Below, in pieces: positions 45,522 to 56,919 of a DNA stretch of 64,000 nucleotides. Positions within the stretch are counted from its first letter, which is position 1. Each line of letters starts with the position of its first letter. Origin of the DNA: Bidens hawaiensis (Eukaryota > Streptophyta > Magnoliopsida > Asterales > Asteraceae); the NCBI GenBank assembly GCA_021521415.1, contig JAIQDT010000001.1, positions 6,448,001-6,512,000 on the forward strand. The letters run 5' to 3'. The notes under the pieces are model-generated. The model did no database searches. It was not told where the DNA came from and worked only from the letters and a program-made list of their open reading frames with translations. Made by a program: the position numbers and the translations under genes.

Positions 45522-47238
45522 CGACCGGATGTTGCGGGTCCGAGCGGGTCGAGTGCCTTAGGTGGTTCGTGTTATGGTTATAGGGCACCGATTTATGGGC
45601 CGGGGGATCCAGAATTGGATATGCAGAGTCGTATCACATTTATGAGCAGGGTTCAGAAGAGGAAGAAGAAGAAGAGGAGGATGAGGACGAGGATTGAGTT
45701 TGAGATGATGCACCAGCATGGGAGTTCGTATGTTTTGTTTTTTTGGATGTTTTTATTTTTCTTTTTATGATGTTTTTATTTTCTTTTGTTATGTACTGAT
45801 ATTTTTAGTCTATTTAGTTGGGTTTGGAGGGTTGGAGTTTGGTGATTGGTTAAGACTTATAAGTAACCGTTATTTTCGAGAGGAGTGACCGTGTCCGTTC
45901 AAAAAGAGATAATGCGTTGCTAAATCATGGTGAGCGGTCGGAAAGGAGAGCACCCATGGAAATAGACTGGTACATTGACAGTCTCGCATATTACCAGCTA
46001 AGTCTTTTCCATTGTACTTTGTTATGTTTTTTTTATTTTTACCTTTTAGGTTTTTGCTTTTAGTTTTATAATTTTAGTTTTTGTTTTTATTTTTTCTCGA
46101 GTCGTGTTTCCCGTGCCCACATTGAGGACAATGCAAAATTTAAGTGTGGGGATAGGACACAAGTGTTTAAACTAATTCTTGTTTTTTTTTTATTTTCATT
46201 TTTGTTTCGTTTAAAAAAAAATGAAAAATGTTAAAAAATGTCCCTTGAATATAGTTTTTTACGTTAAAGTGGAAGATGATGGTATTTGTCGGAAATTGGT
46301 TTTTCAAACTATTAATAATATGAGATAATATAAAAGAAAACGCACTTAACTTGGGATGTGTCGGTAGGCTCAGCGTTGAGAATGAAAGGGCAATTTGATA
46401 TAATGGGTAAAACGGAAATCTTTTGTGGGTAAAGCCTTTTGTCCGTGGCAGATAAGTAATGAAAGGTCGGGCCAAACTCAAGCCTCAATTATTGGTATGA
46501 AAATGTGAAAATTTTATAAGTATTATGAATTTTAAGAATTTTGAATATGTTATCATATGATGCTTGGGTAGGTTTAGCATTAAATTATGTCGTGTAGCCT
46601 GTGATATAAATCATAAATTGCTTAGTTTTAGTGTTCTACACTTCATTGGCGTATGGTTTTATAACCTTAATTCTTATATTGATGGGATGCTTCGGGTCCG
46701 GAGACCATGGGTCTGTATGCAATCTATTCATCTGGGTATTCACAATTCCTAAGTGGGGTTGTGGATATTTAAAATAAAGCTTTAAAAGAGCAAACCATTA
46801 TAAGTCAATAAACCATGATCACTACGTACAAAAAGTACAAATACACTACTGACTTGATCATCCACGCTTTTAGCCATGTGGGGTCCCCTTGCTCGTGTCT
46901 CATTACCATTAAGAAACGGACCACAAGGGACACGCTACACGTAAGCACTACAAATGAAATTTTGCATGCTCACCTATGGTGATGGTTCGGGGTATTGCTT
47001 GATAACGGGGGTATGTCATGTTGTGGGGAACACTAGTTATTAATTAATTGTACCTTAATTGTATCTAATGGCTGCTTGATAGACTTTGATGCTTAAGCTT
47101 AAGTGGATAAAGAATACCCTTGATCGTCTTAACTTTTCAGTGAAAAAAAAATAGAGCAACAAAAGTTTTAAATCAGCTAATTTTGAGGTTTAAGTCAAGT
47201 TGGGGTGGTCTGGTCGGGTAAAAGCTGAAAATAAGCAT
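45522..47238 (+). other. 3' untranslated region of element D
   Basis: Non-coding. ACATTGAGGACAATGCAAAATTTAAGTGTGGGGATAGG at 46119-46156 matches a sequence that often lies after the coding region in Athila/Tat relatives. The CCATGTGGGGTCCCC...ACGCTACACGTAAGCACTAC stretch (46870-46950) is also of that type. The region ends abruptly at the LTR-like repeat. Confidence 0.55.
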
Positions 47239-48356
47239 GTCACACCCGACCAAAGGCGGCGGAACATGCCGGGATGCGACGGATTGTTCATAAGCGCATG
47301 ACACTATTTAATGCGACAATATTTAACAACTCATTTAATTTCACAACATCAAAATGTCACATAACAATATTCATAGATAATCATAATAAAACACATCAAA
47401 TAAATATATTGTTCAATTTTCTAATATCCTAATGGTCTTCGTTACGTTTTCTCCAAACTCCATAATCATCCTAACGTCAAACCTGTAACATTGCATAAAA
47501 AAGTTTATCAACACAAAGGTTGGTGAGCAATTCATAGTTTTGAACATATATGTATATAATAAGAAATTTCCACAACTTGTATACGAAACAATAAATAATA
47601 GCAATAATTTGGATAAAAACGAGGTCGCTAATAAGAATACATTAGCGGCACCGTCTATAAGAGAATACTAAACAGATTCGGATTTCATGAGGTCGTTAAT
47701 AAGAATGCATTAACGGCACCGTGCTATAAGAGAATACCAGGTAGTTCACGGATTTATGAATCAACCAAACAAAAGCGGTAAACACATAAGCATATACGCA
47801 TGTAAGCATAGAACACCAAATCGAGCATTTTTTTAAAGTAAAGTATACAATAACGTTTGTGGTTTAAGACTCAAGTAAAAGCATTTAGTTTGAATAAGTA
47901 TGCAATATCACCCCCAAAACGAAAGATGGAAAACGGGGTATGAAGTTACTCACGATCAAGTATAAAACTTTATCAGAAAAGAGCGGGAAAACGGAAGGAC
48001 GAGTCTATTGAGCAAAGCCTAAATAAAAGTAAAACCTTGAATTAGAAAGGTTGTTTTAGGAAAGCTTTAAAATAAAAGATAAGAAATGTAAACAATTAAA
48101 GTTTAAGGTTTAAAATGTAACTATCTAAGAAATTATAATAATAACCCTTTATAAATGTAAGTTTGCACGAAACCGGGTTAAAGTATCTAATCTTAATATT
48201 TACTCAACCTATGTTAAGTAATAAGGTGGGTAAAAATTCAAGAATGCAAGTCCCTTTAGAATATAGATACTAAAAGGGGTTTTAACGAGTGTTCGGGTTG
48301 TCGGTTTGGGTCTGGATAATTGGTTAAACCCAAAGTCAACTTTCCGAAATATTAAA
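47239..48356 (-). repeat. LTR-like repeat, copy 2 (inverted relative to copy 1)
   Basis: Starts TGTCACACCCGACCAAAGGC. It aligns in reverse to 1390-2274 up to about 48120 and continues less clearly to the Tekay LTR at 48357. A sequence like GTTACAGGTTTGACGTT (inverted) is shared. No target duplication was found, so it may be part of a larger element. Confidence 0.55.
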
Positions 48357-48513
48357 TGTAACAACATACTTTTGGTTATAATAAAAAAATAAATTTCATT
48401 TATTTTATAGTGTGTCATTATCAGTTTAAATAAATAAACTAATAGAAGGTGGACTTGGGCTTTAAAAAGATAGAATAAAATATGGAATGGGCCTTAGGTC
48501 CATGGGCTTAAGG

Positions 48514-48523
48514 GAGTATAAAT
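48514..48523 (+). promoter_or_regulatory. TATA box of Tekay LTR E
   Basis: GAGTATAAATACCC, about 160 bases after the LTR start and after CCATGGGCTTAAGGG, as in element A. Confidence 0.7.
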
Positions 48524-49089
48524 ACCCTTAAACCCTAAACCTTTCCATTTCTATCCATCTCTACACCATAGCCTACACCTTGGAAAACACACACAAACCC
48601 GAACCAAGATCCGAAGGCGAAAACCCGAGCTTGTTGGTGCTGGAACGTCGTGACGGACCAAAACAACATCAAAGACCAGCTCGTGTTGGTATACCAACTC
48701 GTTTGAGGTACGTTTATGACTTGAACTTGTTCGTTTAGGTTCGGATTTCGTCTAGAAATCATAGATCTAGGTGTATATGTTAGAAACGAATCCAAAACAA
48801 CAAACCTCACTGAACTTGGTTAAGAATTGATGGGTTAATCGATTGATAAAAGAACCCGTATATATCTATGCCCAAATCGCACCTATTAAACCTGAATGCT
48901 TGGCCGATTTGATGGTTAGGGTTTGTAGGCGCTTGGATTGCGAGTTCAATGGTACTAAAATCGTGTTATTTAGTTAAGAAACAAACGAGGGTTTAATTGC
49001 AGATATGGTAACTTTTGATCATTTCGTGTTCTTGATAATTTTGACTTTGAACCTGAGTCAAAATCTGGATAAGAACAGCTGATAGTTCT

Positions 49090-49430
49090 TTATGGATAGT
49101 AATTCGTTACGCGTTCATGACGAATGAGCCCTTAAGGTGTGACTTGATAACGAATAAACCCTTGATTCGTTATTTATCCATTCGCTAGATTCTAATAACG
49201 AATCAGCTAGCGAATCAGGTGATGTCAAGGCAACGAATCAGATGGTGTTCATATAATGAACTAGAATAACGAATCAAGTCATGTCAGATAGCGAATTAGA
49301 TTGACGAACCAGATGATGACAAGATGACGAACTAGGATAGCGAATCAGACCATGTTAACATAACGAACTAGAGTAACGAATTAGTTAACAAATCGGGCTT
49401 AATTTGTTATAGCAAATGAGTTAGCGAATT
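49090..49430 (+). repeat. Slot-1 AACGAATCAG/AGCGAATCAG array in LTR E
   Basis: About 14 irregular copies of (A)ACGAATCAG, AACGAACTAGA and AGCGAATTAG. The position is equivalent to the slot-1 arrays in the other Tekay LTRs. Confidence 0.8.
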
Positions 49431-49474
49431 AGAAAATATTTAAAATCCTGATGGAAAATGTGTTAAGACAGCTT

Positions 49475-49580
49475 AACCCCAGCCAGAGACTCTGCCCCTT
49501 GGACCCCGCTAGGGGCTGCCGCCCCTTGAACCTTGCTGCCAGGGGCGTTGCCCCCGGACCCCTGTTCGTTGTGGGTTAAA
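49475..49580 (+). repeat. GC-rich hairpin module
   Basis: CCCCAGCCAGAGACTCTGCC, CGCTAGGGGCTGCCGCCCC and CCAGGGGCGTTGCCCCCGG. Same module as at 7743. Confidence 0.8.
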
Positions 49581-49984
49581 ATTGAACTAGAAACACATTA
49601 TAGATAGCGATAGTGGATTGATACGTGTAATTTTTATACAGTTAGCCGTGCACAGCTCAAGAAAGGAATAACGATTACCGGTGAACGTAACCGTGTTCAG
49701 GTGAGTTTCTAGCCCCATTTCCTTTTTATGTTTTCGGGGCTGTGTGCATACTCGATGTGAATGTTAATAAACTTACCTTAAATGGTAAGTGTATGTCTTA
49801 ATGACGACTGTGATAGTTATGTATGTATGTTTGACAGTACGTGAACGACCTTTGGGTATTGCACGTATTGTTAAGGCAAGTATAGTGTAGTATGTATGAT
49901 ATGTGTATGTGAATAAGGGAGTAGGTACGATTATGTTGTGTATGGTATTAAATGTATGGATATGGTAATGAAAGGTAAGGTAAG

Positions 49985-50325
49985 GTTAAAGGGTTGCATA
50001 CCCTAATAATATATGCGAAGGCTAAATGGTTGCATACCCTAATAATATATGCGAAGGATAAAGGGTTGCATACCCTAATAATGTATGCGAAGGATAATGG
50101 GTTGCATACCCTAATAATATATGCGAAGGTTAAAGGGTTGCATACCCTAATAATATATGCGAAGGATAAAGGGTTGCATACCCTAATAATATATGCGAAG
50201 GATAATGGGTTGCATACCCTAATAATATATGCGAAGGTTAAAGGGTTGCATACCCTAATAATATATGCGAAGGTTAAAGGGTTGCATACCCTAATAATAT
50301 ATGCGAAGGTTATAGGGCGTAATGC
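49985..50325 (+). repeat. 36-bp tandem array (slot 2) in LTR E
   Basis: Nine nearly identical units of GGTTGCATACCCTAATAATATATGCGAAGG plus a 6-base tail. The period is exactly three times twelve, so an open frame of 112 codons encodes a 12-residue repeat (HTLIIYAKDKGL). Units alternate between three tail variants (ATAAAG, ATAATG, TTAAAG), suggesting a higher-order three-unit repeat. Confidence 0.97.
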
Positions 50326-51374
50326 TCTTTAAAACATAAGGTAAGTATATGAAAGAAAGAAAGTACGAAGGTAAGTAAGTATATTATAAACGAAAGTATG
50401 AAAGAATGTAGTTATGAATGTATTGTATGTCATGTGATTTACTAGAAATCACTCAGCGTAGCTGACTTTTAGAATTCACGCATGTGAGTAGAATGAGGCA
50501 GCTCGCTTGAGGGGAACACGTGGCATTGAATAAGAGGCTGGCATCGGAAGACTCAAGATGTTTTTGTTTAATGTTTTTATCAGGTCCCTGATTTCAGCTG
50601 GATCTCACTTAATCATGTCATAACTCACACAGATTGATGTGTCGACAAGGGAGTTAATGACGGGTTACTATATTTAGAAAGATTTAATGTTTGTTAAAGG
50701 CGGAATCAATAACAAACATGATAGTTGAAATTCATAATCAAAGGTAGAAAGCACAAACAGGATTCACTCAAAAGATTTCCATTTATATATTTTCATCATA
50801 CAATGTGGATAATCGATTTAGGGTTATAAGGAATCCTAGGACAGCCGTCACCCAATATTATCTTAATTAATGTGTCTGTCTGTCTCTGTGTGGTTTTTTT
50901 CCGTGTTGTAAGGCCCCGAACCCGGTAGCCCTACTTTAGCGTCGGATTTACTCATAAACACAATCCTTCAAATCAGAGTTTATTAAAACTTTTCGCGGAA
51001 TATAAAACATCAATCATTTGTTACAAAACATTAAATCTTTTCTTTGATACCATAACACAAAACTTTATTTTCAAAACATCTTTACTTCTTTCTTCAGATG
51101 CCAGCCGTTCAATCCATGCCATGTGTCATCCTCATGCTAACTCTATAATCAGCTCACCTGCGTGCATACTAAAAGTCAGCTACGCTGAGTGAGTTCTAGA
51201 TAATCACATAATCATACCATTCACATAACATTATATTCTTTCATTCATACTTTTATACTTTCATACTTTCATACTTTCTTACATTCATACTTCCTTACTT
51301 TCATACTTTCTTACTTTCTTTTGTATTAACTTACTTTCATATCTTATGTTATAAAGAGCATTACGCCCTACATT

Positions 51375-51650
51375 CCTCGAGTATTATTAGGGCTCGGTAC
51401 CCTCTTTCCTCGAGTATTATTAGGGCTCGGTACCCTCTTTCCTCGAGTATTATTAGGGCTCGGTACCCTCTTTCCTCGAGTATTATTAGGGCTCGGTACC
51501 CTCTTTCCTCGAGTATTATTAGGGCTCGGTCCCTCTTTCCTCGAATATTAGTAGGGTTCGGTTCCCTAGTTCTCGAATATTAGCAGGGTTCGATTCCCTC
51601 TTCGTTACCATACAACCATACATCATACCTCGAGTATTATTAGGGCTCGG
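51375..51650 (-). repeat. 33-bp slot-2 array in solo LTR
   Basis: CCTCGAGTATTATTAGGGCTCGGTACCCTCTTT repeated with a 33-base period from 51375. The first four units are nearly identical, then come diverged units and a detached one near 51628. Confidence 0.95.
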
Positions 51651-52094
51651 TACCCTTTTCGTAACCATACAACCATACAACCGTCATTTCCTTCTTTTAT
51701 TGACTTTATCACATTCATAAACATAAGCATACATATCATACTTACCTTATACAAAGCGCTACAACCTGACAGTACGTGCAATATCCGAAGATCGTTCACG
51801 TACCATCAAGCAATCATTCATACATATCATATCATTCACATAAGGCATACACTTATCTCTTAGGATAAGCGTATTAACAAACATATCGAGTATGCACACA
51901 GCCCCGAAAACATAACACATAAATGGGGCTAGAAACTCACCTGAACACGGTTACGTTCACCGTTAATCGTAATCCCTTTCTTCAGTTGTGCACGGCTGAC
52001 TGTATAACAAGTATACGTATCAATTAACTATCACTTCTCATAATGTATCTCTATCCTTAACACATTTTCCATTAGGTTTTTAATTTATTTTCTA

Positions 52095-52330
52095 AACGAA
52101 CTTCACTTCAGGCGAAGTTAAACCTTAGGCGAACTTGGCTTCAGGCGAAGTTATCCTTAGGCGAACTTGGCTTCAGGCGAAGTTATCCTTAGGCGAACTT
52201 GGCTTCAGGCGAAGTTATCCTTAGGCGAACTTGGCCGTAGGCGAAGTTATCCTTAGGCGAAGTTACGCTTGAAGGCGAAGTTACGCTTGAAGGCGAAGTT
52301 CATCAGGCGAACTTAATCTTGCATGCGAAG
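52095..52330 (-). repeat. Slot-1 AGGCGAACTTGGCTTC array in solo LTR
   Basis: Regular units AGGCGAACTTGGCTTCAGGCGAAGTTATCCTT (about 32 bases), four or five copies, then AGGCGAAGTTACGCTTGA units. It alternates GCGAACTT and GCGAAGTT, as in element B. Confidence 0.92.
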
Positions 52331-52990
52331 TTATCGCGCTGCAGATCTGTTTGCCCATAAATCCTTCGTTTCTTAGCCAAATAACTCGATTTTGGTACCC
52401 ACGGAATCGTATGATCGGCGCCTACAAATCCCAACCATCAAATCGGCCTAAAATCGACGTTTTAGGGGTCCGATTTGGGCAGTTTGGGTTTCGGGTCCGG
52501 TTAACCCATCCAATCCTAACCATTTTCAGTAATATTAGCTTTGTTGGATTTGTTCTTACCTTACCAACTCAGATCTATCAACAAAATCTCGGGTCTCGGC
52601 TTCGAATCTTGATCGGTTAGAATGTGTGTGTTTTGAGTGTGTGGAGTGTGCTTGGATAAAGATAGAATGAAGATATTTTGGGGTTTTGGGGGTATTTATA
52701 TCCCTGAAATCCCATTCTCATTTAACCCATCTCAATTATTCCAAATCCATAACCAACGTCCATTACCCGACACTAGCCCGACCAATACCAACTCCTACTC
52801 TTTTATTTATTTCCTGATAACCCGAGTAAACTTTCCCTCTATTATTAAGTAATATAATTAATATTATCTTGAAATTTCGGGATGTTACACGTGTCCTTGG
52901 CGGCGTGCCCTAAACATTTTATTTATAGGCCTGCCAACCTAGGACAGTTGTCATTCTTTTCTAGAAACCCTAAATACAATCATACATACG

Positions 52991-54204
52991 TCAGGCCCCT
53001 CGATTTCAGCTGGATCTTACTTAATCAAGTCATAACTCTCACCAAAAGGTGTTGACAAGAGAGTTAAATGACGGGTTGCTATTTTTGGGAAGATTACCGT
53101 CTGTTAAAGGCGGAATCAATAACAAACATACGGTTGCAATAAATAATCAAAGGTGAGAAGCACAACACAGGATTCACTCAAAAGATTTCCATTTATAAAA
53201 GGTTAATCTTACAAAAGGATAATCGATTTAGTGTTTATAAGGAATCCTAGGACAGCCGTCACACAATATTCTCTCAATAAATGCGTCAGACTTATCCGTA
53301 TTGTGTTGTCTGTCTTGCGGTGTGCCCTAAACATTCTATTTATAGGTCTGCCAACCTAGGACAGCTGTCATTCCTTCTAGAAACCCTAAACGTTCATACA
53401 TATTCAAATTACATAATCAGAAAATAAACTAAGTGTAAAACAAGTCTTCCGGGTAGGCTTTTTAATACTGTTCAGTCTTCCGAGTATGCTCTGCCATCCT
53501 TCATTACTTGGTAACATAGAAGTGTGCTTGGGAACAGTTTCCAGGTAGACTTTACTTGATGAGTATTTTACCAAGTAAAATACTCACCGGGTAGACTTCA
53601 ATCTTCTTGGTTTTGTCAAACTTTTCCCGACAAATCCTTACGAGCAACCTTGTTCTTCAATGGTCCATATCAGCTCTTTGCTATGCAATAACTTATTTAG
53701 CAAAGTGTACTCGGGAATATAATACCTTGCTTGAGCTGAACCTTACTCGATGATACTTAGAGATATGTCATTAATTCATCAAGTATACTTGGACCAAACT
53801 TATTAAAGAATACCTTGCCCGGTCTTCCAATTACTTGGTTTCTTGGACTTGGTTAACCAAACCTTACTCGGGAGAGTAATATACTTGGCTCTGAAGAACT
53901 AACCTGCTTGATAAAGTGAACCTTGCTCGGAGATACCAAATCAGTGAACCTTACTCGGAAATACACTAACTTGCATACCTTGCTCGGATATCCACTTAAG
54001 AAGACTATTTGAAGTAAACCTTGCCCGGCAGGCAAAATCTCATACCCGGCTAAGTAAAAGCTTGCTCGGAGTTCCAAGGTGTGCTCGGGTTCATTACTTA
54101 GCGAATTTTGAGGAGGTTGAGAAGATTCCAATCTTCCATGTACTTCATTCAGGTCAAATCTTTGACTCAACAATCTCCCCTTAGGTCAATTTCTTGACTC
54201 AACA
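52991..54204 (-). repeat. 3' LTR of element F
   Basis: Begins on the minus strand at 54204 with TGTTGAGTCAAGAAATTGACC, next to the polypurine tract; TGTTGAGTCAA is repeated 31 bases on. It has a TATA element (CTATAAATAGAATG, about 53345-53332). The U3 (53440-54090) holds about 16 CTTGCTCGG/CTTACTCGG motifs. The 3' end is placed where the tandem copy begins, without a clean CA terminus. Confidence 0.65.
53332..53345 (-). promoter_or_regulatory. TATA box of element F LTR
   Basis: The minus strand reads CCTATAAATAGAATG. The tandem copy keeps the same element at about 52916-52929. Confidence 0.7.
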
Positions 54205-54217
54205 ATCTCCCCCTAGA
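54205..54217 (-). other. Polypurine tract of element F
   Basis: On the minus strand CTAGGGGGAGATTG leads into TGTTGAGTC. A second GGGGAGATTG lies 31 bases inside the LTR, a local duplication of the tract and LTR start. Confidence 0.75.
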
Positions 54218-54372
54218 TTGGAACACCTCAGCTGACCCAAAACAATTCTAAGAGTACATACACTTAGCCAAAATACATATCAAATTCAAAGTCAAAATTA
54301 CATAGTCAAATTACATAAACAAAAATTACATATTCAAAAAGTGTCCGAAGACATTAGAAAGTAAAGCCTATT

Positions 54373-56919
54373 CTATTCATTTTGTCTTTTCCTTTCATTG
54401 TAGGCAGCTTGTCTTCTCAATGCTATTACTGATGCAGCTCTTTCTCTAAAGATATTGAGAATTTGGTAGCGAATGTGTCCTTCTGGAATCTCCAAATCTC
54501 TTATCTCCGCTAAGTATTCATTATGTAAGCATGTCAGATCTGCATCTTTCTTGATTATGGCCAACACTTTTCCATCAGAATTCTTCAGTACCTAATGACC
54601 ATTATTTTCTTTGTATTCCACTTCAGCAATGATGCCATTCTTTTGTACCGTGTAGTTAGGACGTCTCATTCTTCTTCCCATGCTTATACAAGTATTCATA
54701 TTGGATAACGGATTTTCATCTCGGACATACATGTGATAATCTCTTTCGGCTATGTCCATTCTTCTCAACTTTGCCACTCTTCTTGACCTGTGAGTCTGAG
54801 CCAATCTCCAGGTTCTTTTCTCTTTCAAAAATTTGAATCCTTTATCAGCTTGTTCATGCAGGTATTTTGATAGATCATTCATTTGTCTGCCTGCAGATCT
54901 GTTTCTGTCTCTGAAATCATTCAAGTGGAGAGAAGCCATCCTTCTCAATTGTTCTTCATTAAACTCACGGAAGTCACTTCTCACCACAATTTCTCTTAAC
55001 ATTCTGCTCTCCATGATGACTTTGAGAGAGTCTGTAACAGAATCATAATACAACTCTCTTGGAAGATCCACATTTGACTGTGGTCTTGAAGTTCTTTGTT
55101 GTGGTGAGCTGCTAGATTCACCTCTTCCACCTTGACCTCTTCCATCTCTTGGAAATCTTCTGTGAATAGGAGGTCTAAATGGAATGGACTTCTTTGGCTT
55201 TTGAGGTCCCAAATTAAAGACTTTTATATAAACAGCCTCAACCATCTCTGTTGATAGATTAGCTAACTCATCAACATTGAGACCAGCCTTTCTGAGTTCT
55301 TCTAACATCTTTGCCATTCCAACAGTATTAGCCATCCTGGCCGGCACAAATCTTCCATTAGAATAGTATCTGGGATTTTCACCCTCTCTTAAAGACTTCT
55401 CCCATTCAGCCTTTTGTAGGTAGAAAAGAGTTTTTAAATTCTCTTTCTCCAAGACATTGAAGTCTGCTTCTGTCATCCCTCTCTGATTAATCATTATATT
55501 TCTCAGGATACTGATCATTTCCTCATTTTCACAAGGCAGAAATGTCTCTTCTTCAGGCTCAGTTTGTACTTGTTGAGGAATAGAAATTTTAACAGTTTTG
55601 ACTTGTTCTTTCTCTTTCTCCCTCACACTCTGAATCCTTCTTTTCTTGGCTAGTGGTTCAGCAGTTGTATCAGCCTGCTTAGAGCTCTCAGGCTGGACCC
55701 TTTTTGACTTTTCTTTTCTTTTTCTCCTGTTGTATTGGTCCACCACTGATTCTCTAGATAAATTTTCAACTATTTCAGGCTTCATGCCTCTTTCCAGTAA
55801 ATAACCACACATTCCACCAAATTTCTTCTTCAATTGTTCTAGCTTCTCAAGCTTTTCATTTTCTCTTACACATTCCTCAATCACTTTCTCCCTTTCACTG
55901 TTGTACAAGTCTTGAAGCTCATCAAAGGAGAAGTGAATTAAATCTTTCTCAGAATAATTATGCCTTCTTAGATAGTCTCTGAATTTTTGGGCATCCTTAC
56001 TCTTTTGTTCCATAAGCCTTTTGGCTTCCTTCACACTTATCTCAATGTTTGCCCTATGCACATCAGTCATTTTTACTTGTGGAGACATAACATTTTCAGC
56101 TTTACCAACTCTCCCTTCATCATTGTTAGGGTCATCATTATTATCATCATCAGACTCCTCAGAGTCATCCTCCTCTTCAGTTAGATCATTCATGGCATCT
56201 ATCTTTGGTTCATCAGAGGCTGGATGATCTGGTTCATCTCTAGTTGGTACATCAGGGACCCCTGGGATCTTCTCTCCTGGTTGTAGTGTTTGTAGAGGGA
56301 TTGCTCTTATTGGTTCATTTTCATCTTCATTATCAGGGGTTTCAACATAACACTTGTTCTTTTCATCCCATCTCCCCTTCTTGGTTTTCATCTCATCATT
56401 CTTCTTTTGTTCATCAAACTTTCTTTTTCTAGAGTATACTTGTTCAATCTTTCTCTCTCTTTCCATCCTGATCTTTGTAATATTGGCCATCATCTCCTCA
56501 ACAGATATGCCAGTTGGTCTCTCAGGTTCCCTCTCAGGTTCCTTTTGAGGCTCTTGTTCAGTTTCAGGCTCAGGTTGACCTTGTGGTTGAAACTTGCTAA
56601 CCACTAGAGCAAAGGAGTTTTCAACTTCCTTAACTCTGTTCATCATAATCAGCTCTTCAATCATTTCTTGATCAGCCACATCTTCAAGAATTTATTTTGC
56701 CACATTGGCTTCATTGATCAAGATCTCGTGTTATGCCAATTCCTCTTGAGTCAAGGATTGGGCAATTTTCTCCCTTTCCATTGATTCTTTAATCATTCTT
56801 TCTTTCTCTCTCAGGGCAGCAGCAGCAACATCATCTTTAAACAAAACATCCTTTTTAGGATATGCCTTAACGGGCTCTTCTTCTGTCATCACTGCTCTCA
56901 TTATCATCATCATATTCAT
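54373..56919 (-). pseudogene. Extra ORF of element F, C-terminal part
   Basis: Three frames in sequence (56919-56731, 56679-54592, 54567-54373) separated by stops. The 695-codon block is highly charged: an acidic linker (EEEDDSEESDDDNND), Lys/Arg-rich coiled-coil segments, and a C-terminal part with VDLPRELYYDSVTDSLKVIM, LHLNDFRDRNRS and WRLAQTHRSRRVAKLRRMDI. No RT, protease or zinc knuckle. It is the continuation of the frame starting at 58419. Known family: extra downstream ORFs of SIRE-type elements. Function unknown; 'env-like' is a positional label only. Confidence 0.65.

Larger units (their letters stand above)
32592..47238 (+). mobile_element. Gag-only Athila-like Ty3 element (element D), split by element B
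   Basis: A 5' LTR ending at 34240 is followed by a degenerate Asp-type primer site, a leader, a gag-like frame (44220-45521) and long 3' untranslated sequence with the ACATTGAGGACAATG...TTTAAGTGTGGGGA block (46120-46152) seen near the 3' end of Athila/Tat relatives. No protease, RT or integrase lies between gag and that block. The element is therefore internally deleted or a non-autonomous form. Element B is inserted in the leader. No 3' LTR was identified before the LTR-like repeat at 47239. The left boundary is approximate. Confidence 0.6.
48357..50581 (+). repeat. Tekay-type LTR (E), 3' truncated
   Basis: Starts TGTAACAACATACTTTTGG and aligns with the solo LTR at 6700 through the TATA box (48517), an AACGAATCAG-type array (49090-49430), the GC module (49475-49580), the splice-like donor (49701), the slot-2 array (49985-50325) and CACTCAGCGTAGCTGAC. 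About 200 bases at the 3' end are missing, replaced at about 50582 by the LTR of element F. No coding region of the same element is adjacent. Confidence 0.85.
50907..52889 (-). mobile_element. Solo LTR of a Tekay-type element inserted in the Copia LTR
   Basis: As read on the plus strand it starts TGTAAGGCCCCG and ends GGATGTTACA, flanked by CGTGT at 50902-50906 and 52890-52894. There is no internal region. It carries a TATA region (about 52695), an AGGCGAACTTGGCTTC array (52095-52330), a splice-like donor (51940) and acceptor (51158), and a 33-bp slot-2 array (51375-51560). Unlike the others, it lacks the GC-rich module. Confidence 0.93.
50582..52990 (-). repeat. Tandem second copy of the LTR 3' part of element F, split by a solo LTR
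   Basis: 50582-50906 plus 52890-52990 form about 430 bases that align with 52991-53400 (AGGTCCCTGATTTCAGCTGG, TTAAAGGCGGAATCAATAAC, GATTCACTCAAAAGATTTCC, CCTAGGACAGCCGTCA, CTATTTATAGG). The copies lie head to tail without internal sequence. They differ by many substitutions, so the duplication is not recent, or two LTRs of different age lie next to each other. Confidence 0.75.

Noticed and set aside
49994..50332. 112-codon open frame with a 12-residue repeat
   Set aside because: It is the translation of a 36-bp LTR array; homologous arrays in other LTRs have other periods and no open frame.
51375..51560. CRISPR-like regular array
   Set aside because: Units are contiguous tandem repeats without unique spacers, in a plant LTR.
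53853..54173. 106-codon minus-strand frame
   Set aside because: Lies wholly in the U3 of the Copia LTR and follows the CTTGCTCGG motif repeats.
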